DNA of 64,000 nucleotides, taken from the NCBI RefSeq assembly GCF_000826655.1, contig NZ_JXJO01000023.1:1-64000 (forward strand). The letters are read 5' to 3'. The DNA comes from Psychroserpens damuponensis (lineage in GTDB: Bacteria; Bacteroidota; Bacteroidia; Flavobacteriales; Flavobacteriaceae). This document shows, piece by piece, positions 51,693 through 60,894 of this stretch; position 1 is the stretch's first letter, and each line of letters opens with the position of its first letter. Both the position numbers and the translations under genes were made by a program. The notes beneath the pieces were generated by a model, which had not been told where the DNA came from, ran no database searches, and worked only from the letters and a program-made list of their open reading frames with translations.

Positions 51693-52355
51693 ATGGCTCA
51701 AAAATTAATTGCACCTTCAATGTTAGCTGCCGATTTTGGCAATCTTCAACGTGATGTAGAAATGGTAAATAACAGTGATGCAGACTGGTTTCATATTGAT
51801 GTTATGGATGGACACTTCGTACCAAACATCTCCTATGGCATGCCAGTTATTGCAGCCATGAAAAAGCATGCTACTAAACCATTAGATGTTCATTTAATGA
51901 TTGAAAAGCCTGAACGTTATATCGAAGATTTTGCAAAAGTTGGAGCCGATATAATTACAGTACACCATGAATCAACAGTGCATCTACATAGAACCTTGAG
52001 ACAAATTAAAGATGCTGGTTGTAAAGCTGGTATTGTGCTTAATTTAACCACTCCAGTTTCTGTTTTAGAAGACATATTACCAGAGTGCTACATGATACTA
52101 TTAATGTCAATCAATCCTGGTTTTGGCGGACAAAAATTTGAAGACATCACTTACAATCGTGTAAAAAAGTTACGCGCAATGATTGATGAACAAGGTTTAA
52201 ATACTAAAATAGAAATTGATGGAGGCGTCACAGATAAAAACATTAAACAACTTGTAGAGGCAGGTGCTGATGTATTTGTAGCAGGTAGCCACGTTTTTAA
52301 AAGTGACAACCAAACAGACACCATTAAGCGTTTAAAAGATCTCGCTAACAGTTAA
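51693..52355 (+). CDS. rpe: Ribulose-phosphate 3-epimerase
   Basis: A 220-residue TIM-barrel enzyme of the pentose phosphate pathway, interconverting ribulose-5-phosphate and xylulose-5-phosphate. Motifs: LIAPSMLAADFGNL, WFHIDVMDGHFVPNISYGMP, LDVHLMIEKPERY, LMSINPGFGGQKF and IEIDGGVTDKNIK, containing the metal-binding His and Asp residues. Full length. It is convergent with the Wzc-like gene, only 9 bp apart and with no visible terminator between them. Confidence 0.96.
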   Translation: MAQKLIAPSMLAADFGNLQRDVEMVNNSDADWFHIDVMDGHFVPNISYGMPVIAAMKKHATKPLDVHLMIEKPERYIEDFAKVGADIITVHHESTVHLHRTLRQIKDAGCKAGIVLNLTTPVSVLEDILPECYMILLMSINPGFGGQKFEDITYNRVKKLRAMIDEQGLNTKIEIDGGVTDKNIKQLVEAGADVFVAGSHVFKSDNQTDTIKRLKDLANS

Positions 52356-52364
52356 ATTAGACTA

Positions 52365-54707
52365 TTATTTATCAGAACTCCCATAACCATAGCCATAGCC
52401 ATAGTTATATGAGTACCCATAAGATCTGCTAGCTCCTACTCCATTTATAACATATGCCATATTCTGTATCTTACCAGTATCAGATAGATTCTTAGAGAAC
52501 TCTAATAAATTTTTCTCAGTATGCTCTGCTCTTAACAAATAGATAGTTGCATCAGCATGCTTAGAAATCAAGAGCGTATCTGTTACCAGAATAGTTGGAG
52601 CTGTATCAATTATAATATAATCATAATGGTTTTTAGCTTCATTTAATAATTTCTCAAATCTACCATTGGTAAGTAGTTGAGTTGGATTTGGAGGTATATC
52701 TCCTGATAATAGGATTTCATGATTCACATGCTTATCAAAACCTTTGATTACAAGTTGTTTCCAATCTATAGATTCATCATGTAGATAATTAGATAATCCT
52801 TCAAGGTTTTTATCTCTAGAAATATAAGTATGTATCTGAGGGTTTCTTAAATCTGCACCAATAAGCAACACTTTTTTATTGATACTTGATAATGCTAATG
52901 ACAAATTGATTCCAACATAGGTTTTCCCTTCACCTTTAATAGTAGATGTACAATAGATTACCTTACCTAAATCATCTTTACCAGATGGTATAATATAATT
53001 TACATTTGCGCTTAATATTCTAAATGCTTCAGATTGCACTGAGCGATCGGTAGGATTATCAAAAACTAGATTTTTATCCTTCTTAATCTTAGGTAGTTCT
53101 GCTAGAATTGGGATGTTACCCACTCTAATCGTGACATCATCTTTTCCTTTTATTTTTGTATCTAAAAGATTACTAGTATAAATGGCTCCAAATGGTAAAA
53201 ATAAACCTGCTACTAAAGCAAATAAATAGATATTCTTAGAATTTGGTGAAATAGGTGCACCACTTGTTAAGGCATATTCTACCACCTTGATCGAAGGTTC
53301 TGTAATAGCTAAATTAATTGCAGATTCCTCTCGCTTTTGTAATAAGAATAAATACAACGTTTGTTTTATTGCCTGTTGACGCTCACGTGATCTTAATAAT
53401 TTTTCTTTTTGGGGCAAGCTTGATACTTGATACGCATATTTTTGATTTTTTCTTACTAATTGGGATTTTGTAGCTTTCAATTGCGATTGATAAGCATCCA
53501 TTGATAAGTTAATATTATCTTTAACACTAGATATCTTTTCATTTAGAATTTGCACTGTAGGATTATTATCACCTGCACTCACTGCAAATTTGTCGCGCTC
53601 AGCGACAAGATCATTAAATTGACTAATTAATGTATTGACGTTAGAATTGTTTAAGCCAATATTTTGTGGTAATAAATCAGATTCAGTATTTGTTTCATTG
53701 ATAGTTTCATCAAGCATTGAGGTTAAGGTCAATTGGTTTTCTATATCAAACACTTGATTTTCAGAAATGATTTTTTCCCCAATTCCTGAAGCTGCATCAG
53801 ATTCTATATCTATAAAATTATTAGTCGTTTTAAAATCTTTAATATCAACTTCTATAGAATCTAATTCTTTAGCCAAAAACTTAAAACGCTCATCTATAAA
53901 ATCTATAGTTCTCTCAGACACTTGTTTTCTATCTGACACACCATCTTGATTGAAAACTTCAACTACATTGTTTACAATATGGCTAGCTAAAGCCTTACTT
54001 TGACTAGAATAACTCAATGTTAGTAGGTCACTATCTTTACCTAGTTTTCCAACATTAACCATCCCTTTTAATTTTCTCGTCGCGCTAGAAACAGGCATCA
54101 ACTTAAGTATATAAGTTTTTCCAAAAGAAGATGATAGATTCGTTTTATTTTCAAATTTAATCTCAAATGGGAGATTATGATTTACGTTATATGAGTTATA
54201 CTCAGGTATAAAAACACTTTTTTCAGATTGCCCTTTGAATACTTTAAACCCATTGTTCTCTATAAAAATCCTATAGCTAGAAAAATTTGTAATACTGTCA
54301 TTAGCAATAGTTTTTACAAGTTTAAAAGGAAATCGATCTATTTGTGTCGTTAATACATTTCCTTCCTCGTAATATTCTACTGTAAGGTCTAGAGATTTGA
54401 CAACCTCTTCAATAATACGATATGACTTTATAATTTCAATCTCATTATCTAAATTAATATTAGACCTATTGAATATAAAAGCAGACGATGGTAATTCTAA
54501 GCCTTTCGTTTTGTTTAGAATTTTAATTTTAGCTGATGACGAATAAATCTTTGGTGTATATCTTAGATAAAGATAGGCTCCAATTAATGCTAATAAAACA
54601 CCTAATGCAAACCAATACCAATACCGAAAATACTTTCTAATTTCGAATTTAATAGTTTCGCCTTGGTCATTCCTTTTTGGGATAATCGTATTTGAATCTT
54701 GATTCAT
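52365..54707 (-). CDS. Polysaccharide biosynthesis tyrosine autokinase (Wzc-like)
   Basis: A 780-residue inner-membrane co-polymerase with tyrosine kinase. ATG 54707 (MNQDSNTIIPKRNDQGE) is preferred over the longer frame that overlaps the export gene. It has a Wzz domain with two transmembrane segments (about 28-48 and 500-520) around a periplasmic coiled-coil region, then a cytoplasmic BY-kinase domain with Walker A STIKGEGKTYVGIN and Walker A' VLLIGADLRNP, and IIDTAPTILVTD. The C-terminus is a Tyr/Gly cluster (SYGYSYNYGYGYGYG), the usual autophosphorylation tail. It controls chain length and export with the Wza-like protein encoded 4 bp upstream. Confidence 0.94.
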   Translation of the reverse strand: MNQDSNTIIPKRNDQGETIKFEIRKYFRYWYWFALGVLLALIGAYLYLRYTPKIYSSSAKIKILNKTKGLELPSSAFIFNRSNINLDNEIEIIKSYRIIEEVVKSLDLTVEYYEEGNVLTTQIDRFPFKLVKTIANDSITNFSSYRIFIENNGFKVFKGQSEKSVFIPEYNSYNVNHNLPFEIKFENKTNLSSSFGKTYILKLMPVSSATRKLKGMVNVGKLGKDSDLLTLSYSSQSKALASHIVNNVVEVFNQDGVSDRKQVSERTIDFIDERFKFLAKELDSIEVDIKDFKTTNNFIDIESDAASGIGEKIISENQVFDIENQLTLTSMLDETINETNTESDLLPQNIGLNNSNVNTLISQFNDLVAERDKFAVSAGDNNPTVQILNEKISSVKDNINLSMDAYQSQLKATKSQLVRKNQKYAYQVSSLPQKEKLLRSRERQQAIKQTLYLFLLQKREESAINLAITEPSIKVVEYALTSGAPISPNSKNIYLFALVAGLFLPFGAIYTSNLLDTKIKGKDDVTIRVGNIPILAELPKIKKDKNLVFDNPTDRSVQSEAFRILSANVNYIIPSGKDDLGKVIYCTSTIKGEGKTYVGINLSLALSSINKKVLLIGADLRNPQIHTYISRDKNLEGLSNYLHDESIDWKQLVIKGFDKHVNHEILLSGDIPPNPTQLLTNGRFEKLLNEAKNHYDYIIIDTAPTILVTDTLLISKHADATIYLLRAEHTEKNLLEFSKNLSDTGKIQNMAYVINGVGASRSYGYSYNYGYGYGYGSSDK

Positions 54708-54711
54708 AATT

Positions 54712-55464
54712 TTATCTAGTAATAAGGACAACTGTAGTAAGCAAAATTGACACAACAGAAATAACGGTAGCTGTATTTCCAACAAATCCCGCACTTTTCA
54801 CTTTTGGGCTGTTAGGGTTCACCACAATGACATCATTTGGCTTAATTTGATAAAAGTCACTGTTTAAAAATTCGGCAGAGGTAAGATCTACAGTTGAAAT
54901 CAATCTATTACCATCTACTTCTCGAATTATTTTTACATCTTCTCGTTTACCATTTATAGTTAAATCACCTGCATAACCTAAGGCTTGTAGAAAAGTAACA
55001 CTAGACTCCGTAAAATCGTAAACACCAGGAGCATTTACTTCCCCTAGAATTGTCACCTTAGCATTTAGTAATCTTACGTTTACTGTAGGTTTTTTTAAAT
55101 GGCCTCCTTTTTCTAACATAGACTTTATAGTCTCTTCTAATTCAAACACTGTTTTATTCTCTGTAGAAATTGACCCAAGTTCTGGGAAATTTATAGTATT
55201 ATGTTCGGTCACCAAATAACCATCAAATTTCATCAATTCAAGAGTAGTACCTGTAGCAACCGTTTTATTATAAGGTTTAGCCGTCTCTTCTATTAAAGCA
55301 CCAACTGTAATCTTCAAAATATCGTTAGCTTGTATTTTAGGACTAGAGAAAACTATAGACGAATTATTAAAGTCTTCTAAATCTTGTAAATACAAGACTT
55401 CTTTTTTAGATGCACAAGAACTAAAAAGCATCATAATTACACTAAGACCAACTATATACTTCAT
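54712..55464 (-). CDS. Polysaccharide export outer-membrane lipoprotein (Wza-like)
   Basis: A 250-residue lipoprotein; ATG 55464 gives the signal MKYIVGLSVIMMLFSSC (Cys17). It has a polysaccharide-export (Poly_export) domain (about 40-140, ANDILKITVGAL, VTEHNTINFPELGSIST) and a SLBB domain (about 145-200, VNVRLLNAKVTILGEVNAPGVY). It ends in a hydrophobic stretch (TVISVVSILLTTVVLI) that may be a membrane anchor, as in other Bacteroidota Wza-like proteins. It forms the outer-membrane exit for the polymer with the Wzc-like protein. Its own -7 element lies at 55489-55496. Confidence 0.93.
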   Translation of the reverse strand: MKYIVGLSVIMMLFSSCASKKEVLYLQDLEDFNNSSIVFSSPKIQANDILKITVGALIEETAKPYNKTVATGTTLELMKFDGYLVTEHNTINFPELGSISTENKTVFELEETIKSMLEKGGHLKKPTVNVRLLNAKVTILGEVNAPGVYDFTESSVTFLQALGYAGDLTINGKREDVKIIREVDGNRLISTVDLTSAEFLNSDFYQIKPNDVIVVNPNSPKVKSAGFVGNTATVISVVSILLTTVVLITR

Positions 55465-55488
55465 TACTATAAAAATTTTATACAAGTG

Positions 55489-55496
55489 CAAATATA
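55489..55496 (-). promoter_or_regulatory. Promoter -7 element TATATTTG for the wza-wzc-like pair
   Basis: An exact TAnnTTTG on the minus strand, 25 bases before the ATG at 55464, in the 72-bp gap after the WecA-like gene. Confidence 0.6.
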
Positions 55497-55536
55497 GGTT
55501 CTAATAAAGGATTTGCAAAAGTTAGCAAATAATTAG

Positions 55537-56664
55537 TTAAACTTGCTTATTCTTTGAGGATTCTGGTATCCATTTTTTCATTACTAGCCAATTGTATATA
55601 AAAAGTGAAGAGTATAAAAACGTACCAACCAAAACCATCAACAAAAATTGATAGATCGTATCAAGATGCCCTATATGGTAAACAAAAGCAGTTAATAACA
55701 AGTTTAAAATCACAATATAAATGGTAGTTTGAGCGTGAGAAAATCCTAATTTTAAAAATCTATGATGAATATGATTTTGGTCTGCTGAAAAAGGGCTTTT
55801 ATTCAATAATACTGGTCGTATAATAAATACTCTCAAAGTATCTAAAAGCGGAAAAAAAGCAATAGCAAGTGCTAGTACAGGTGCAGATTCAAAAAAGATG
55901 GACTTAGGGTTTAGTTCTGTTGTATTTATAAAGCGTACTGAACAAAATGCAATCAAAAATCCAACAATCATTGATCCTGTATCTCCCATAAATATTTTTT
56001 TACGCTTAGAAAAATTTAAACGTAGAAAAGGAATTATAGCACCAATACCACCAACGGTTAGAGTAGACATCGTCACATCTCCCGTTTTAACAAATAAATA
56101 TGCAAACGATGCGAAACCTGCTACAGCAAGACAACCAGCCAATCCGTCAACACCATCAATCAGATTATAAGCATTAATAATTAAAACGTATACAAACAAT
56201 GTAAACAATACAGATAGCCAATACGGCAAAATGGTAATCCCAAAAACACCTGACAAACCTAAAATTCGTGTATCTGTGAATAATATTAACAATGATGCGG
56301 CCATTATTTGACCTATAAACTTTTTTCGAGGTGACAGAATTAATAAGTCATCTTTTAAACCTAAAAAGAATAAGATGGTCATACTACCCAATACCAACAA
56401 TAAGATTTTGGTATCTAACAAGGCTCCTATTGTGGTAATGACGACAGCCAAACTTATAAAAATACCAACACCTCCAAGAGTCGCAGTTTTTCTATCATGG
56501 ACACTTCTATGATCTGGCTCATCCATTAATTCCTTTGCAATTGCTACATTAAAAATAGCAGGAAAACTAGTAAGTGATACTATAAAAGCGATCAAAAAAG
56601 CTAATAGAAGCCAGAGCTCTAAATAGTCTATTGGATTAAAATGCTTGAGTAATTCTTGAATCAT
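55537..56664 (-). CDS. Undecaprenyl-phosphate sugar-1-phosphate transferase (WecA/MraY-like)
   Basis: A 375-residue membrane enzyme with about ten to eleven transmembrane helices. It starts chain synthesis by moving a HexNAc-1-phosphate (GlcNAc-1-P in WecA) to undecaprenyl phosphate on the cytoplasmic face. Motifs: DEPDHRSVHDRKTATLGGVG, GLKDDLLILSPRKK (DD motif), NAYNLIDGVDGLAG, KKIFMGDTGSMIVGF and the WecA-type HIHH motif in QNHIHHRFLKLGF. The HIHH form separates it from MraY. Its promoter element is at 56717-56724. It heads the wza-wzc-like genes on the same strand. Confidence 0.93.
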   Translation of the reverse strand: MIQELLKHFNPIDYLELWLLLAFLIAFIVSLTSFPAIFNVAIAKELMDEPDHRSVHDRKTATLGGVGIFISLAVVITTIGALLDTKILLLVLGSMTILFFLGLKDDLLILSPRKKFIGQIMAASLLILFTDTRILGLSGVFGITILPYWLSVLFTLFVYVLIINAYNLIDGVDGLAGCLAVAGFASFAYLFVKTGDVTMSTLTVGGIGAIIPFLRLNFSKRKKIFMGDTGSMIVGFLIAFCSVRFINTTELNPKSIFFESAPVLALAIAFFPLLDTLRVFIIRPVLLNKSPFSADQNHIHHRFLKLGFSHAQTTIYIVILNLLLTAFVYHIGHLDTIYQFLLMVLVGTFLYSSLFIYNWLVMKKWIPESSKNKQV

Positions 56665-56716
56665 ATTTTAATTATAACCTCAATTCTATTAAATGGCAAC
56701 CAAGTTTGATAGCGTG

Positions 56717-56724
56717 CAAATATA
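56717..56724 (-). promoter_or_regulatory. Promoter -7 element TATATTTG for the WecA-like gene
   Basis: An exact TAnnTTTG on the minus strand, 53 bases before the ATG at 56664. It sits in the 172-bp gap that separates the glycosyltransferase genes from the WecA/export genes. Confidence 0.6.
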
Positions 56725-56836
56725 CATTTTACTAGTTATTTAATTGTAGAAAAACCGCAAAAACCTAAAAACAGGTAACAACAGAAACATAAAGACAGCA
56801 ACATGATTAATAAGATTTATCTTACATAAAAGACAC

Positions 56837-57592
56837 TTACTTGCTAAACCATTGTGGGATTTTTGATAAATTTTTCATCACTATAACTCCGAAAGGGAAA
56901 GATAATTTATTAGTTTTTGCTGCAGTCATATCTTCTTTTGTTTTCCTAATTAAGTTTTTAAGACTTTTATTACTAGCACCTCCAACTCTCATTTTTACAA
57001 TTGTTTTTGGTAAGTAATGAAATGTATATTTAGAACTATTAAAAATTCTAAGTATAAAATCATAATCTGCTGCTATTTTATAAGCTAAATTAAAGCCGCC
57101 TTGAGTTTCATAAACTTTACGTTTCAAAAATAAAGTAGGGTGCGCAGGCATCCATCCACGTTTTAAAAGTTTTGAATGAAACGTTTGACTCGTCCAATTT
57201 CTAATTACTACTTCTGGGTTCTCAAAAGACACATAATGCAAATTTCCGTAGACACCGTCAACATTGTTAACCATAAATGCGTCTACAATTTGTGAAATAC
57301 ATTCATCATCTGCTAGAAAATCATCTGAATGCACAAAGCCCACAATATCACCTGTCGCTTTTTCAATGCCCTTATTTAAGGCATCATAAATCCCTTTATC
57401 TTGTTCTGATGTCCATTTAATGTTAGGAAACTCTTTAGCTTTTGATGTAATAAGATCAACCGATTTATCACTAGAATTCCCGTCTACAACAATATACTCT
57501 ATATCTGTATACGTTTGGTTTAACACAGAGTTCATACAAAACTCTAACGTTTTTTCACTATTATAAGTTGCAGTAATTATAGATACTTTCAT
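56837..57592 (-). CDS. Glycosyltransferase family 2 (WcaA-like)
   Basis: A 251-residue soluble GT-A enzyme. Motifs are MKVSIITATYNSEKTLE, IEYIVVDGNSSDKS, GIYDALNKGIEKATGDIVGF and VHSDDFL (D-D metal site), then WMPAHPTLFLKR and KIAADYDFILRIF. This set is typical of WcaA/EpsE-like transferases in exopolysaccharide loci. Donor and acceptor are unknown. Its ATG overlaps the end of the next upstream GT2 gene by 4 bases, so the two are translated together. It is the last gene of the long minus-strand transferase run. Confidence 0.9.
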   Translation of the reverse strand: MKVSIITATYNSEKTLEFCMNSVLNQTYTDIEYIVVDGNSSDKSVDLITSKAKEFPNIKWTSEQDKGIYDALNKGIEKATGDIVGFVHSDDFLADDECISQIVDAFMVNNVDGVYGNLHYVSFENPEVVIRNWTSQTFHSKLLKRGWMPAHPTLFLKRKVYETQGGFNLAYKIAADYDFILRIFNSSKYTFHYLPKTIVKMRVGGASNKSLKNLIRKTKEDMTAAKTNKLSFPFGVIVMKNLSKIPQWFSK

Positions 57593-58404
57593 TTGTTTTG
57601 TAATCGTTTTAACTCCTTAAACTTTGTATCAATCATCCATTCATACGTTTTCCTTAGTTTACAAAACGTATAACCCGCTTTTCCGTTTAGAAATCCGCCT
57701 CTTAAAACATAGAAGGCAATAAACACTATGGTTGGTCTAAAAGGCAATCTATAACTTAATCGTTTTTGTGCCTTTCGTTTTAATGTTGGGTCTTTAGAAA
57801 ATAAATTTTTAATATGCAGCGGTTCTTTAATTTCTCCAATCATTTTTTGAGCTTCCATTTCAGAGTAACGATTGTGTTTATCAAACCACCATGTCAATCC
57901 TTTATTAAATGGATAATGAATTAAATGCTCGTGGAGCAAACCTTCACTACCAGTTGTAATATATTCTTCATTAATTTCTCTGGCTACAGTGACACAACCA
58001 TTTTTAAACAATCGAGGAAACCAAGTTGGATAGCCACTACTCTGTTTGATCCATTTATCCTGAAACATATCTTTACGTCTCACGCGATACATGGTGTTTT
58101 TATTATCAATTGAAACGGTTTTTAAAATTTCAGCTTTTAAATTAGACGTTACAATTTCATCTGCATCTACCATCAAAATCCAATCACAGGTTTTTGAAAC
58201 TGTGGCTAAGGCAGCATTACGCTGACTAGCATAATTATCAAATTTTCGCTGTATGATAGTTGCATTAAAAGACTGAGCAATGTCTAAGGTTTTATCTGTA
58301 CTATAAGAATCAAAGACGATAATAGTATCTACAAAATTGAGAGCTTCTAAGCATTTTTCTAGAATATTTTCTTCGTTGTATGTTAAGATAACTGCACTAA
58401 TCAT
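57589..58404 (-). CDS. Glycosyltransferase family 2 (WaaE/KdtX-like)
   Basis: A 271-residue GT-A enzyme with MISAVILTYNEENILEKCLEAL, TIIVFDSYSTDKTLDIA, WILMVDADEIV (D-x-D) and the later RVRRKDMFQDKWIKQSSGYP, features shared with the WaaE/KdtX group of LPS or core transferases. A C-terminal amphipathic or hydrophobic segment (about 225-245, RPTIVFIAFYVLRGGF) may tie it to the membrane. It overlaps the acetyltransferase gene by 8 bases and the downstream GT2 by 4. Confidence 0.9.
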   Translation of the reverse strand: MISAVILTYNEENILEKCLEALNFVDTIIVFDSYSTDKTLDIAQSFNATIIQRKFDNYASQRNAALATVSKTCDWILMVDADEIVTSNLKAEILKTVSIDNKNTMYRVRRKDMFQDKWIKQSSGYPTWFPRLFKNGCVTVAREINEEYITTGSEGLLHEHLIHYPFNKGLTWWFDKHNRYSEMEAQKMIGEIKEPLHIKNLFSKDPTLKRKAQKRLSYRLPFRPTIVFIAFYVLRGGFLNGKAGYTFCKLRKTYEWMIDTKFKELKRLQNK

Positions 58405-58957
58405 TTATAATCCTGTCTTTTATATATTTAGCTGGATTACCACCTACAATAGTCCATGGCTCAACATCCTTAAACACGCAAGCTCTTGCTCCTACAACAG
58501 CACCTTGTTTAATGGTTGTTCCCATACCTCCAACAAAGGCTTCGGTTGCAATCCAAACTTGATCTTCTATAATAAGATCTGCACAAATCATGGGAAATTT
58601 AGGATCGTTAAAATCATGAGAACCTGGACACAAATAAGCGCCTTGAGAAATTGTAGTATGAGCTCCAATTTTAATTTTTCCAGTGTTATAAACATTAACG
58701 CCTGCCGCTAAAGCAGAATATTCAGCCATTTCTAAATTCCAAGGTGCCCAAACAGTAACTGATGAATATACATGTGCTTTAGGATGTAATTTAGCTCCAA
58801 AGCAACGCAATAAAAATAAACGCCAAGGGTTAAACAGACTTAAAAAAAAAGGCTTAAAAAGAATAAGATTAACCAAAATCCATGCAGCTCTACCCAATTT
58901 ATTTTTTCTACTTAACCAATTCTCAAATTTAGAGAGGTCTACTTTTAATTCACTCAT
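58397..58957 (-). CDS. Hexapeptide-repeat acetyltransferase (WcaF-like)
   Basis: A 186-residue left-handed beta-helix acyltransferase. The N-terminal lead (RAAWILVNLILFKPFFLSLFNPWRLFLLRCFGAKL) is typical of putative colanic-acid acetyltransferases of the WcaF type. The repeats then run through KIGAHTTISQGAYLCPGSHD with the catalytic-type His, LIIEDQVWIATEAFVGGMGTTIKQGAVVGA and VEPWTIVGGNPAKYIKDR at the end. It probably O-acetylates a sugar of the exported polymer. It overlaps its neighbour, consistent with one operon. Confidence 0.92.
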   Translation of the reverse strand: MSELKVDLSKFENWLSRKNKLGRAAWILVNLILFKPFFLSLFNPWRLFLLRCFGAKLHPKAHVYSSVTVWAPWNLEMAEYSALAAGVNVYNTGKIKIGAHTTISQGAYLCPGSHDFNDPKFPMICADLIIEDQVWIATEAFVGGMGTTIKQGAVVGARACVFKDVEPWTIVGGNPAKYIKDRIIND

Positions 58958-58960
58958 TAC

Positions 58961-60109
58961 TTAGTTGTTTAAAGTTACAAAGGACGGTAATTCTTTGGTA
59001 TCAGAAAGAATCCATTCATAAAAAATCGTCATCATTTCACTAACGGCTTCTTTAGAATATTTACTTTCTACTAGATGTCTTCCATTTTCCCCCATTTCTA
59101 AACGTTTGATTTCATCTAAACTTAAAGCCTCATGAATTGCAGTACTTAGACTAGATAAATCACTATCAATCCACCAACCACACTGTTTTGTATTCAACTC
59201 TTCCCAAGGTGTTCCTTTTGATGCAATTACTGGAATTTCTCGTGCTAAAGCCTCTGGCACAACCATCCCAAAGTTTTCACTTTTACTAGGTAATACAAGA
59301 TAACTTAGTTTCTGCATGATATCTTCTTGAGCTTGACCTGACAAAAACCCAGTAAACGTAATATTTTCTAAATTATGAGTTTTAATTAAGGTTTTAAGTT
59401 GATCGACATAAACCTGATCACCATCACCAATAATAACTAATTCTGCATCTTGTGTCATTGCTTTAGATGCAGCCCAAGCCTCTATTAATACTTCTAAATT
59501 TTTTATGGGAGCTAATCGACCTAAAAACCCAATTTTACGAGTACTAGAATGTGATGCTTTGGTCGTTTTACTAAATGCATTTACATCTATTGCGTTTGGA
59601 ATTACAGCTACAGGCTGCGTTAATCCAAATGCTCTTAAATAGGTCATTTCTTTATGACTTGTAGCATGAAATGCTGTGGCTTTTAATAAATCTTTTTTCT
59701 GAAATAGGCCTAATGCCAATTTTTTAAACCATTTAGATTTTTTTAATCCTTCTGGATATAACATGCCGTGTGCAGATATAACGTAGGGCTTTTTATCCTT
59801 TTGTGCTTTTAAAGCTGCTGCATGCGAAGCATATTGCCATAATGCGTTTGTGTGATATAAATCATAATCTGAGTGCGTTTCTAGCCACGTTTTCAACTCT
59901 TTAGAATATCCATATCTTGGATGTTTTGGAGGTGTGAGAATCTTCATAAACGGTTCTCTACTAATAATCTCATCATTAGCTTGGGCATCAAAGGTTAACA
60001 AATCTGCATCCACATGATTCTCTTGTAATCCTTTTAATAAATTATAAGTACAGGTTGTTGGACCTCCAGACTTTAATCCCATTCCTGATATGACTTGAAG
60101 TACCTTCAT
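58961..60109 (-). CDS. Glycosyltransferase family 4
   Basis: A 382-residue GT-B retaining transferase. The N-terminal Rossmann-like domain begins MKVLQVISGMGLKSGGPTTC and continues with LYHTNALWQYASHAAALKAQ and PYVISAHGMLYPEGLKKSKW. The C-terminal domain has VIPNAIDVNAF, KIGFLGRLAPIKNLEVLIEA, LVIIGDGDQVYV and the donor-site E-x7-E in PSKSENFGMVVPEALAREIPV. Donor and acceptor sugars cannot be deduced. It is 3 bp from the acetyltransferase gene in the same operon. Confidence 0.93.
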   Translation of the reverse strand: MKVLQVISGMGLKSGGPTTCTYNLLKGLQENHVDADLLTFDAQANDEIISREPFMKILTPPKHPRYGYSKELKTWLETHSDYDLYHTNALWQYASHAAALKAQKDKKPYVISAHGMLYPEGLKKSKWFKKLALGLFQKKDLLKATAFHATSHKEMTYLRAFGLTQPVAVIPNAIDVNAFSKTTKASHSSTRKIGFLGRLAPIKNLEVLIEAWAASKAMTQDAELVIIGDGDQVYVDQLKTLIKTHNLENITFTGFLSGQAQEDIMQKLSYLVLPSKSENFGMVVPEALAREIPVIASKGTPWEELNTKQCGWWIDSDLSSLSTAIHEALSLDEIKRLEMGENGRHLVESKYSKEAVSEMMTIFYEWILSDTKELPSFVTLNN

Positions 60110-60147
60110 TAATTCTCTAATTTTAAAGTATAACGTTTCACAATTAT

Positions 60148-60891
60148 CTACCTATTTTCATCTGGGTTAACATATTGTTTTCGTTTATACCATCCAAAAA
60201 ACGGACTCATAGCACCATTAACAATAGCTTTAAACTCTGAAGGTGATGAAAATTGCACCAAATTTCTATAAACCAATCCATCGGTACGCTTGTTATGATA
60301 ATTCCCAGGAAGTGAGCTATATAATATTTTGTAACCAGCATCTTTACAACAATTTAAAACACGATCTGAAAAATAACCAATTGGAAAACAGAGTTCATTA
60401 ACTTCTTTTTTGAGTAAGTCTTCTAAATAGGCTTTAGAAGCTTTTAACTCATAATTTAAATCCTCATCATTAAAGGACGTTAAATTTTCGTGTGCATAGG
60501 CGTGAGACTCAAATATAAAGCCCAAATCTTGGAGTTCTAATATTTCCGAAGCATTCATATAACCCTCTTGTCCAATTAAACTAATGGCTAAGAATATGGT
60601 TGGTCGCAAATTGTGCTTTACAAAATAATCTTTATTATCATAAATGCCTTTAAAACCGTCGTCAAAATTTATCTGTATTTGATTAGTCTTATTCTTAATT
60701 TTAGCTACAGGTGTATAACCTTCGGCTTTTAAGATCTCGATGTGTTGTATAAATATGTCCATCGAAGTAGACATATCTGTATAGCGTTTCTCTGGAGAAT
60801 GCACATCATGGTAAAACACAATTTTACTCTTGGTGTTAGCGTTTAATTTTCCGCTTAAAACAAAAGCAAGCTCTTTAATTTTGTGTAGCAT
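60148..60891 (-). CDS. Polysaccharide deacetylase family protein (NodB homology)
   Basis: A 247-residue carbohydrate esterase 4-like protein. The NodB core is visible: VFYHDVHSPEKRY, INFDDGFKGIYDN (catalytic and metal Asp pair), FESHAYAHENLTS (H-x3-H zinc ligands), and ELCFPIGYFSDRVLN. It has no signal peptide, so it would act in the cytoplasm or on lipid-linked intermediates, unless the true start differs. The likely substrate is an N-acetylated sugar of this locus. It is 38 bp downstream of a transferase... gene order on the minus strand is 60895-62055, this gene, then the GT4 at 58961-60109. Confidence 0.88.
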   Translation of the reverse strand: MLHKIKELAFVLSGKLNANTKSKIVFYHDVHSPEKRYTDMSTSMDIFIQHIEILKAEGYTPVAKIKNKTNQIQINFDDGFKGIYDNKDYFVKHNLRPTIFLAISLIGQEGYMNASEILELQDLGFIFESHAYAHENLTSFNDEDLNYELKASKAYLEDLLKKEVNELCFPIGYFSDRVLNCCKDAGYKILYSSLPGNYHNKRTDGLVYRNLVQFSSPSEFKAIVNGAMSPFFGWYKRKQYVNPDENR

Positions 60892-60894
60892 CTC

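Noticed and set aside
56780-56836. Possible terminator TAAGATTTATCTTA after the last glycosyltransferase gene
   Set aside because: The inverted repeat is AT-rich, has a 2-base loop and no T-run in the right place, so it is too weak to call.
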